DNA from: Edaphobacter bradus
Lineage (GTDB): Bacteria; Acidobacteriota; Terriglobia; Terriglobales; Acidobacteriaceae
Direction: 5' to 3'
DNA length: 64,000 bases
Assembly (NCBI RefSeq): GCF_025685645.1
Contig: NZ_JAGSYF010000002.1
Location: 62,001-126,000, forward strand
Positions 57,153 to 64,000 of this stretch are shown here, piece after piece. A program made the position numbers and the translations under genes. Numbering within the stretch: the first letter of the stretch is position 1; every line of letters starts with the position of its first letter. The notes beneath the pieces are model-generated. The model was not told the DNA's origin. It saw only the letters and a program-made list of their open reading frames with translations, and made no database searches.

Positions 57153-58300
57153 ATTACCTTTCCACCGGGAGCCGATGCACGGTCAGCGACTTTTACGAAA
57201 TCAATTGCACGCTGGTAGACACTCAAGTAAGCGCCCACCAGTCGCTCGACAGAAAATTCCTTTTCGACTCGCTCTCTCGCTCCGCGGCCTAAACGTTGGC
57301 GCCTTGCCGAGTCCTTCAACAAGGCAACCATTTGATTCGCTAGAACCTCTACATTCTCAGGCCCTACGAGCACGCCGGATTCCTCATGAACAATGATGCT
57401 TGGCACTGATCCCACTGAAGTCGCGACAATTGGTAAACCGCTAGCCATTCCCTCTAGAATCGCCATCGGGAAGCCCTCCTGGCGCGAGGCCGAAACCATC
57501 AGGTCTAAAGAGGCATAAACAGAGGGCATATCGTCTCTGCGTCCTAGCATAGTTACGCTACTATCGATCTTCATCCGCTTGAGAAGCCCTTGAAGCTTTG
57601 AACGATCGGGACCATCTCCAATCACAGTAAATCGGACGTTCGGAATTTCGGACAGGACCCGTGCTGCAGCTTGAAAAAAGATATCCACGCCCTTCTCATT
57701 TGCTAACCTCCCGACCAATCCAACCAGAAGGCAGCCATTGGCTTCACCAGACTCTCGAAGTGACGGCCTTGCGTTCGTATATGGCCGCAAGTCAATCCCG
57801 TTGCCGATCAAGCTGATCTTGTCAGGCTGGACTCCACCTCGAAGCAGCTGTCCGCTTACTTCATCAGAAACTGCAACTACGGCTGGGAATCTCCGCAAAA
57901 AACGACGGTCGATAACGCCATATATATAATCAAAAACCGTCGAGTTGTGCCACGTGTGACAGGTTGAGACAAAGGGGATAGATAGTTTGCGTAGTGCTAA
58001 ATAGACATAGGCATCAGCCTTATATCCGTGTGCATGCACAATATCGGGCTTAATTTGAAGAACCAGGTTACGGATAAATTCCATTGCGGATAAATCGACC
58101 TGACCATCACAAGGAATTAGATATGATTCAATCCCTTCGTCCTGCGCGCTCTTATGGAGCTGTATATTTATGTTTGCCGAATTTGCAAACATTGCTATAA
58201 CGGCATGATGCGAATTCTCATTAAGCAAACGTGAAATATTCAAAATTACAGATTCAGCTCCATACATCCCGCCACTGCTGATAACATGCATCACTTTCAT
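57149..58300 (-). CDS. Glycosyltransferase family 4
   Basis: A 383-residue GT-B glycosyltransferase. It begins MKVMHVISSGGMYGAE, has IVHAHGYKADAYV, VVAVSDEV, GLVGRLANEKGVD, and the EX7E motif EGFPMAILEGMASGLP. This full set fits capsule or lipopolysaccharide-type GT4 enzymes that act on the cytoplasmic side. Its start overlaps the deacetylase stop (58297-58300) and its end overlaps the next GT4 start, four bases each. Confidence 0.93.
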   Translation of the reverse strand: MKVMHVISSGGMYGAESVILNISRLLNENSHHAVIAMFANSANINIQLHKSAQDEGIESYLIPCDGQVDLSAMEFIRNLVLQIKPDIVHAHGYKADAYVYLALRKLSIPFVSTCHTWHNSTVFDYIYGVIDRRFLRRFPAVVAVSDEVSGQLLRGGVQPDKISLIGNGIDLRPYTNARPSLRESGEANGCLLVGLVGRLANEKGVDIFFQAAARVLSEIPNVRFTVIGDGPDRSKLQGLLKRMKIDSSVTMLGRRDDMPSVYASLDLMVSASRQEGFPMAILEGMASGLPIVATSVGSVPSIIVHEESGVLVGPENVEVLANQMVALLKDSARRQRLGRGARERVEKEFSVERLVGAYLSVYQRAIDFVKVADRASAPGGKVM

Positions 58301-59124
58301 AGCTTAGGCGCCTCGTCCTCATTGATTGACTCCTGACGATTTACCAGTGCCCACAGCCTTGCATATAGATTGTCTCCAAGGACGCGCTTAGCCAACTCTT
58401 TCCTCCGATATTCGCGCTCCAGGCTTTGCAAGCGGCTACTGTTTGTCTGGAATATCTCCGAAATCCAATCCAGTGTCCACTCGTTCCTCACATTCAGGCG
58501 GCCGACTATCCCTAACGGAGGATGTTCAGCGCGCGGAATCGAAGTAAAGATCTGTGTATAACCCGCATCCCCACATGCTTCAAGAACCCGCTGGTTAAAG
58601 CGGCCCCCCGGCAAAGATACTGCTACTATCGGCGCGCTAAGATGATCTTCGAGTACCTCCTTGCTCTGCGCCAGTTCTATCTGCAAGTCTTCTTTACTGC
58701 AGTGTGTTAAAAGCTTATGCGACCAGCCATGCGCTCCGATCGCATGTCCGGCCTGATGCAATTCGCGTAGGTGCCGCCATCCCATATAGTTGTGCTTTCT
58801 ATCAGTCCATCCCACTGTGACAAAGAATTGCGCAGTCATCTTGTGGGATTGCAACAAAGGCATGGCGAACTCAAAATTGGATAGGTGTCCGTCATCGAAG
58901 GTCACCTCCGGCACCAGGCAGGCGTTTTCACGTCTCAATTGGCTGAACAGTTCAAGATGCTTTTCGAATACGGTAGTCTCCACGACATAGGAGTAGTCGC
59001 TTTTGGCTGGCCGAAGCTCATGGTAAAGCAGAAAAAGACTACGGCGCGCTTGTTCTGTCTGTGCTCTTGAAGCTGACTCTATAAACAAGGATCGATTCTC
59101 GTCTCTTCCAAAGAATATATTCAC
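58297..59124 (-). CDS. NodB-type polysaccharide deacetylase
   Basis: A 275-residue protein of the polysaccharide deacetylase fold. It has TFDDGHLSNFEFA (metal-binding Asp), GAHGWSHKLLTH with the HxxxH metal pair, and VSLPGGRFNQRV as the third motif. No clear signal peptide is present, so the substrate may be a cytoplasmic or membrane-attached glycan precursor, or the protein may use a non-standard route. It is flanked with four-base overlaps by a beta-helix gene upstream and a GT4 gene downstream. Confidence 0.88.
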   Translation of the reverse strand: MNIFFGRDENRSLFIESASRAQTEQARRSLFLLYHELRPAKSDYSYVVETTVFEKHLELFSQLRRENACLVPEVTFDDGHLSNFEFAMPLLQSHKMTAQFFVTVGWTDRKHNYMGWRHLRELHQAGHAIGAHGWSHKLLTHCSKEDLQIELAQSKEVLEDHLSAPIVAVSLPGGRFNQRVLEACGDAGYTQIFTSIPRAEHPPLGIVGRLNVRNEWTLDWISEIFQTNSSRLQSLEREYRRKELAKRVLGDNLYARLWALVNRQESINEDEAPKL

Positions 59125-60848
59125 GGATGAAAATGATAGGCCCCGACATCGTACCCTGCACCCGGGAGCAATGCCCTTCCGTCATGATCCTCCGATATCC
59201 CCACTGGGGCAACTCCGCCTCCCCTCGCAGGGCTTGCCGGAGTCAGATGAAAGTCAATATCGTCCAATGAAGCCTCACCGTTCCACAATGGCATCTTAGC
59301 AATCTTTGGATCGCTGCATCGCTGCGAAATCCCCGGTGGACAAATACGCATATTGAAGAAAATATTGTGGTCCAGGCTTGCAAATGGATTAACTTGCACG
59401 TTATCCAAATAGAACACACCCGGAACATTTCCAGTAGTTGGATTCTTATAACCGATATTCAGGTTATTTTGAAAGATGATTCCTACGTTGTCGCATCTTT
59501 CCCAGCACGCAATGTCATAACTTGTTGCTCCATAACCTGCAAAGCTGTTGTTTTGAAATATGTATTTCGACCCATTACTGATTCGGAATGTAATTCCATC
59601 ACCACCGGCTCTGCAAAAGAGCGACAAATATCGATGATAAGTACTTGGAGACCCATCGAATGGAGCTGACATTCGGCTGCAATTGTTGACCGTTATATTG
59701 TTTTGAAAGAGAACGCTCTTCATCGCTCCCATCTTCCATTGCTGACCCATGTTGCCGTAGGATGTGGAGTTCCTGATCGAAATTACGCTTCCACTCGTGT
59801 GCAGCAGGTCAAAGCCATCTTGAGTGTTATATCGAAAAATGCAGTGATCGCAAGAGAAATTCAAGGGCGAATCCGGCGTGCCAATTCCGTCTCCATAGCC
59901 ACCGCTCTCCTGGTCAAAGCAGCTAAACGCGGGTACAGCATGCGTGATGGGAAACTCTTCATTACATCCGTTCCACTCAACCGTGAGATGAGAGGCAACC
60001 ACGGCAGATGCAGGTCCGCTCGGAGTGTTGCCGCCGTCATCAAAGTCCCATCCTGCCGCGCCATTAAAGGCAATTCGGACATGATCGACCGTGAATTTGC
60101 CCCCAATAGGTCCCAGGATGCCTCGTGTCGTCAACCCGTGAATGTCAATGTTTCGAAGGGTGATTTCAGCGGTCTTGGCGTTAGTTGTTATACCAACCGC
60201 CGCGTAATCAGATAATGGGTAAGAACTGCTGCAGCCTTCTGACGCCGGGTATCCGACTCCCATACGAGTGCACTGACCATGATCGGTCAATTCGAGGCAT
60301 TCGAGATCAACATTTGTCGAGTCTTTCAGAACTATGATGGAGTCGAGTCCATAGCCTCCGAAGAGCTGTGTCTTTTTCCCGCAACTCGCGAAGTTCTCGC
60401 CTAGCAGGCGCGTTGGATGGTCGGCTGTTCCCGATGGCACTGGAGGCATATAACACCTGAAGGGATCACCGGGACAGCCCCCCCATCCATCTTTTGGGTT
60501 AGGCCCCTTATAGCCCATGCGATAGGGACCACCTCTTATAATCACTGTGTCGCCGCCCTGAATAATCCAGCGGTTATCTCCGGGGTCTTCACTTGTAAAC
60601 AGATAATACGGGTGCTTCAAAGCACATGGCTGCCGGGAACCCCGGCCCGGATAGGGTGCGTCAGATCGGCCAGAGCACTGCCTACGATCCCCTCCATCAG
60701 GACGTACATACCAGACGGAGGAAGCGCGGCCTGAATTTTGTGCATCCACTCCAGTCAGCATCGCAGCGTCGCCGCTTCTATCAAGTCCTATGCAGAAAGA
60801 CAAAAAAAGAAGAATGAGAGAGCTGCCTGCAACACGCCATTTCGCCAC
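59121..60848 (-). CDS. Exported right-handed beta-helix protein heading a glycan operon
   Basis: A 575-residue protein. GTG at 60848 is taken as start because AGGAG lies 6 bases upstream and a clean signal segment follows (VAGSSLILLFLSFCIGL); an ATG at 60935 in the same frame has no site. After the signal comes SSVWYVRPDGG, NRWIIQGGDTVII and repeated NxTxxN-type beta-helix rungs (FQNNITVNNCSRM, YIFQNNSFAGYG), as in pectate-lyase-like or parallel beta-helix repeat families. It is closely similar by eye to the first helix of the giant protein (MPPVPSGTA, NFASC, LFCRAGGDG also occur there in like form). The four-base overlap with the deacetylase gene ties it to glycan work. Confidence 0.82.
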   Translation of the reverse strand: MAKWRVAGSSLILLFLSFCIGLDRSGDAAMLTGVDAQNSGRASSVWYVRPDGGDRRQCSGRSDAPYPGRGSRQPCALKHPYYLFTSEDPGDNRWIIQGGDTVIIRGGPYRMGYKGPNPKDGWGGCPGDPFRCYMPPVPSGTADHPTRLLGENFASCGKKTQLFGGYGLDSIIVLKDSTNVDLECLELTDHGQCTRMGVGYPASEGCSSSYPLSDYAAVGITTNAKTAEITLRNIDIHGLTTRGILGPIGGKFTVDHVRIAFNGAAGWDFDDGGNTPSGPASAVVASHLTVEWNGCNEEFPITHAVPAFSCFDQESGGYGDGIGTPDSPLNFSCDHCIFRYNTQDGFDLLHTSGSVISIRNSTSYGNMGQQWKMGAMKSVLFQNNITVNNCSRMSAPFDGSPSTYHRYLSLFCRAGGDGITFRISNGSKYIFQNNSFAGYGATSYDIACWERCDNVGIIFQNNLNIGYKNPTTGNVPGVFYLDNVQVNPFASLDHNIFFNMRICPPGISQRCSDPKIAKMPLWNGEASLDDIDFHLTPASPARGGGVAPVGISEDHDGRALLPGAGYDVGAYHFHP

Positions 60849-61059
60849 ATCCGACTCCTGCAGAGGTATTTTCGGCCATTTCCACACTCCGGAGGCCGAG
60901 CGTTTCCTCTGGAGGTCTTCATTGTAGACGCACATGTTGCTTTTCTCGAATCCTCTTCTGGAGAGGCAATTGAACCGCTGGCCCCCGTTCCACTACGATG
61001 AAGCTTGCGACTCTCTGAACGGTTCGTTTTTGGGTTTGAACGGTACTCGACGCACTCTT

Positions 61060-62019
61060 ATGCCCCACGTTCTCGTCGTCATCTTGAACTGGAATTCAGC
61101 CGAGGAAACTCGAGCCGCCCTCGCGTCTGTATTGGCAATGGATTATTCAAATCTGAGCGTTGTTATTATCGACAACGGCTCGACGGATGATTCACTGGGG
61201 ATTCTCAGACAACTGGTCAGGGATCATGTTGAACTCGTCGTCTCCGGAGAGAACCTCGGATACACCGGTGGATGCAACCTCGGTTTTGATTTAGCACTTT
61301 GCAACGAGGCCGACTACGTATGGCTCTTGAATCCGGATGCGGTTACAGAGCCGCATACACTTACTTCCCTTATAACGATTGCAGAGAACGACTCCTCGAT
61401 AGGCCTCCTGTCTCCCGCCATCGTCTCGCTTCATGATCCGCAAGAGCGGGTCTATTTGTTGGGAAAAGTCGACCTGCAGGAACCTTCTTATCAAATCACA
61501 AAGGATCCCCAAACTGCGCAGCGCTGGATAGCCACCGTCCCGGACCAGCTTGCCCTCCTGGGCACGGCACTCTTGGTCAGGGTTTCCCTCATTAGAAAGA
61601 TTGGGGGGTTCGATCCCACCTTCTTTGCCTACTGGGAAGACACCGACCTCTCTGTCAGGACCCACCAGGCTGGATTTCGTGTCGCTGTTGATCTCAACTC
61701 CGTAGTCCGACATACAGAGAAATTTGCCAAAGACGATCCTCACACTATCAAGCCGCACTACTGGTACTACATGGCAAGGAATGAGATTCGCTTTTGGAAG
61801 AAGCATTCCAGTCGTTTCCGATTGCTGAAGGCTCTATGGTGGCATTACACGAAGCAACTGACGTACTTGAAGCTGCTGAAGGAGAATCCAACGTCATGTC
61901 AGGCTATTCTCGCCGGCCTATGGAACGGGTGGCGCGGCCGCACCGGCCCATACAACGAGCGCCTGAATATGCCTGCTTTGGCTGCAGCGGTCGTTAGAAA
62001 ACATAGCGAATGGTATTAG
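61060..62019 (+). CDS. Glycosyltransferase family 2 (rhamnosyltransferase-like)
   Basis: A 319-residue GT-A enzyme. It starts MPHVLVVILNWNSAEETRAA, with VVIIDNGSTDDS, the metal-site region VWLLNPDAV, and YWEDTDLSVRTHQAGFRV, which match the dTDP-rhamnosyltransferase branch. The ATG at 61060 gives the typical N-terminus; an open frame upstream to 60934 adds 42 unconserved codons. It is divergent from the beta-helix operon. Its stop overlaps the stop of the next, opposite-strand gene (shared bases 62016-62019). Confidence 0.9.
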   Translation: MPHVLVVILNWNSAEETRAALASVLAMDYSNLSVVIIDNGSTDDSLGILRQLVRDHVELVVSGENLGYTGGCNLGFDLALCNEADYVWLLNPDAVTEPHTLTSLITIAENDSSIGLLSPAIVSLHDPQERVYLLGKVDLQEPSYQITKDPQTAQRWIATVPDQLALLGTALLVRVSLIRKIGGFDPTFFAYWEDTDLSVRTHQAGFRVAVDLNSVVRHTEKFAKDDPHTIKPHYWYYMARNEIRFWKKHSSRFRLLKALWWHYTKQLTYLKLLKENPTSCQAILAGLWNGWRGRTGPYNERLNMPALAAAVVRKHSEWY

Positions 62020-62996
62020 GGCGCAACAAGACGCCGCAGCATGCTGGCGACCGGGACCGGGGCGCGCGAAATCCAGAGCTTCAGACGCACCTTCGGTGTC
62101 AGATAACGGTTAGGGACCGGACCGAGAAGCTCTGTACAAGCCTTGAAATCGCCTTGCTTAAAAGCCCAGTAAGACGCATCGACACGACGGAGCGCTATCT
62201 GATCGCGAAGTACAGTCTGGGCCGACTCCGGCGCGTTATGGTTCAAAAGGGCATAGCTCAAAATTTCGACTTCGCCACACTTTGTCGCGTACAGGTTGCC
62301 GGAGACGTTGGAAGCATGCTTTCTAATGCCGACCACTGGCTCAGTAATAATTCCGACAGGGGCGTGCTGGACGCAACGTAGCGCAAATTCAAGATCTTCC
62401 GAGTAGATCTTTCCCGTCGGATCTTTGCATCCACCGATCCGGTCAAAAAACTCTTTGCTCACCAGAGTGGTTGACGGAAAGATAGGCTGAAATCGCAAAA
62501 TCTCTTCATACAACGGAGCCTCGCATACCATTCCGAATTCAAGCACTTTTTTGCAATTGGTGAAAAATGTTGGCGTCGCATTGTCAAGTTTAGATTCCTT
62601 GGACCAGACTCCATCCGTCACGATAGAAAAATTCGTAAACGAGTGCTCGATCTCCGGGAAACGAAGATGAAGCTCCATCTGTTTTTCGAGCTTGTCAGCT
62701 CGCCAGAGATCATCACTGTCACAAAAAGCGATATAGGGACATCGTGACATGGAGGCCGCAACGTTTCTGGCAGTGGGCACTCCGGACTTTTCGATTCGGC
62801 GATATCTCACCTTTGCATGGAAGCCTTCCACGATCTCTCGAGTGTTATCGGTAGAACCGTCGTCGACTACGATGATCTCCTCAGGTGAGTAAGTTTGCGA
62901 AAGTATGCTGTCTAACGTCTCGGGAAGCAGCGATGCGCGATTGTAAGTCGGAACCAGCACGCTGACCGTTGCAACCTTTCGATTCCGCTGCTCCAT
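62016..62996 (-). CDS. Glycosyltransferase family 2
   Basis: A 326-residue GT-A enzyme with VSVLVPTYNRASLLPETL, IIVVDDGSTDNTREIV and the metal-binding FCDSDDLWRADKLE, so the basic catalytic apparatus is complete. ATG 62996 is preferred, with GGAGG 8 bases upstream. No signal peptide or membrane segment. It lies downstream of the partial GT4 gene by 29 bases and is probably cotranscribed with it. Confidence 0.92.
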   Translation of the reverse strand: MEQRNRKVATVSVLVPTYNRASLLPETLDSILSQTYSPEEIIVVDDGSTDNTREIVEGFHAKVRYRRIEKSGVPTARNVAASMSRCPYIAFCDSDDLWRADKLEKQMELHLRFPEIEHSFTNFSIVTDGVWSKESKLDNATPTFFTNCKKVLEFGMVCEAPLYEEILRFQPIFPSTTLVSKEFFDRIGGCKDPTGKIYSEDLEFALRCVQHAPVGIITEPVVGIRKHASNVSGNLYATKCGEVEILSYALLNHNAPESAQTVLRDQIALRRVDASYWAFKQGDFKACTELLGPVPNRYLTPKVRLKLWISRAPVPVASMLRRLVAP

Positions 62997-63025
62997 CGCC
63001 AAAGCCTCCAAAAACTTCCTTTCCG

Positions 63026-64000
63026 CTACCTGCCTGTGTGCAACGCCCGTCGACGCGAAGCAATCACATCGCGGCTTATCTCTCTCAGCATGGTGGCGCG
63101 AGAATCCCAGTCGAACTCCATTCGTGCCCTTTGGAGCCCTGCGGCGCCCAGGCGCTCCCGCAGGTAACGATCTCGGAGCAACCTCCGCAAAGCGTCTTGC
63201 AACTCATGCTCGCCGTCACTGCTCACCAGAAGTCCTGATACGCCATCCGCAACAGCCTCCGCAGTCCCTCCAGATCGTCCGCCAATGACGGGCTTACCGG
63301 CGGCGTTTGCCTCGAGAAAGACCATCCCAAAGCCCTCAACGTCCCCATCCTCATCTGTGTTGGGCAGCGCAACGATGTCGGCCATATTGTAGTGGTGATT
63401 CAATTTGTCGTCGGAGACAAACCCCGCGAAGATCACCCTGTCCTGAAGCTTCAGTTCAGCAACGAGTCCTTTTAATTCTGCCTCCATTGGTCCTCGTCCC
63501 GCGACGACATACTTGAAGGCCGGCACTTCAGGCGCAAGAGCAGCCAGAGCTTTGATCACGCGCGCATGGCCCTTGCGAGCAACTAGCCGGGCTACCGTTA
63601 CGATCACAACTTCACCATCTTTGATTCCGTATTGCCGACGCAATGCGGGATCGGGAGCCTCGGGGAAGAATACGCGGGAATCGAGCCCCGGGGTGATCTT
63701 ATAAACTTTTTCTTGCGGAATCCCGGTTCTCAGCAGGTTTTCGATCGCAAAACTTCCGTTTGCGATAATCGCGTCTGCGGAACGATAGATGATATTGCGC
63801 AGCTTCGGCTGGAATCTTCGTCTGGCGGTCAGCGTTATATCTTCCCCATGACAGTAAGCGACAAAGGGTATATTCAACGATCTCTTGAGAATCACCCCTA
63901 TCAGACCAGCGGGGTAAAGGTCGCCGCAGTGAAGAATTTGAGGACGATGTGCAACCGAGTTAAAGCCCTCGAAAAGTAACGGTCCGGCGATCTTTGGAAG
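63026..64000 (-). CDS. Glycosyltransferase family 4 (partial, N-terminus beyond window)
   Basis: The minus-strand frame is open from the right edge to a stop at 63026, about 324 residues. It begins inside the acceptor domain (LHCGDLYPAGLIG, VAYCHGEDITL), has IVTVARLVARKGHARVI and the EX7E region EGFGMVFLEANAAGKP, then a helical end. A GTG at 63895 could be misread as the start, but conserved sequence continues upstream of it. Sugar specificity is unknown. Confidence 0.92.
   Translation of the reverse strand, partial: LPKIAGPLLFEGFNSVAHRPQILHCGDLYPAGLIGVILKRSLNIPFVAYCHGEDITLTARRRFQPKLRNIIYRSADAIIANGSFAIENLLRTGIPQEKVYKITPGLDSRVFFPEAPDPALRRQYGIKDGEVVIVTVARLVARKGHARVIKALAALAPEVPAFKYVVAGRGPMEAELKGLVAELKLQDRVIFAGFVSDDKLNHHYNMADIVALPNTDEDGDVEGFGMVFLEANAAGKPVIGGRSGGTAEAVADGVSGLLVSSDGEHELQDALRRLLRDRYLRERLGAAGLQRARMEFDWDSRATMLREISRDVIASRRRALHTGR

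Noticed and set aside
61600..61620. GGTTCGATCCC, like a tRNA T-arm
   Set aside because: It lies inside the GT2 reading frame (GGFDPTFF) and no acceptor, D or anticodon arms surround it.

Overview
The window looks like an acidobacterial chromosome segment, probably Terriglobia (subdivision 1, for example Granulicella, Edaphobacter or Terriglobus). This is inferred from the gene content: a 1210-residue Oar-like TonB-dependent receptor with an N-terminal carboxypeptidase-like domain, secreted TldD/TldE-like proteins, a tetraether-synthase-like radical SAM enzyme (relatives are linked to membrane-spanning iso-diabolic acid lipids), and moderately high GC. No rRNA, tRNA, CRISPR array, transposase or phage gene was found.

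Region 1 (1-12574, all minus strand) is a complex I operon, nuoA-B-CD-E-F-G-H-I-J-K-L-M. It is cut by the window edge inside nuoM. NuoC and NuoD are fused and NuoG is about 900 residues, so the operon has the E. coli-type layout. Gaps are tiny or negative; nuoK starts 86 bases inside nuoJ. Several starts were moved from the longest frame because ribosome binding sites favour internal codons (nuoA, nuoF, nuoG, nuoI, nuoK).

Region 2 (12575-31400) is mixed housekeeping and envelope genes: a flavoprotein with a YceI protein, the large TonB receptor, DUF1810, an SDR oxidoreductase, a TauE/SafE plus DUF1634 pair, an exported peroxiredoxin, a Lys/Ala-rich histone H1-like protein, an MltD-like lipoprotein, lepA, tandem Skp/OmpH paralogues behind a near-consensus sigma-70 promoter, a disordered basic protein with a receiver-like tail, and a HIT hydrolase.

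Region 3 (31390-49540) holds an M48 membrane protease, a membrane-anchored NTF2-like protein, an exported TldD/TldE-like pair in which only the first member keeps the zinc motif, a Tat-exported DsrE-like protein, RlpA with a coupled small protein, an unrecognised secreted protein, the radical SAM enzyme, RidA, a DUF882 peptidase, YceH and a five-PAS soluble histidine kinase.

Region 4 (49556-64000) is a cell-surface polysaccharide locus with visibly lower GC from about 55.4 kb. It has a 1934-residue exported protein built from Ig-like and beta-helix modules, then a four-gene unit with 4-base overlaps (beta-helix protein, NodB-type deacetylase, two GT4 glycosyltransferases), two GT2 enzymes whose stop codons overlap tail to tail, and a GT4 gene cut by the right edge. 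The beta-helix protein that heads the operon is a paralogue of the first helix of the giant protein. This is the most distinctive system in the window.
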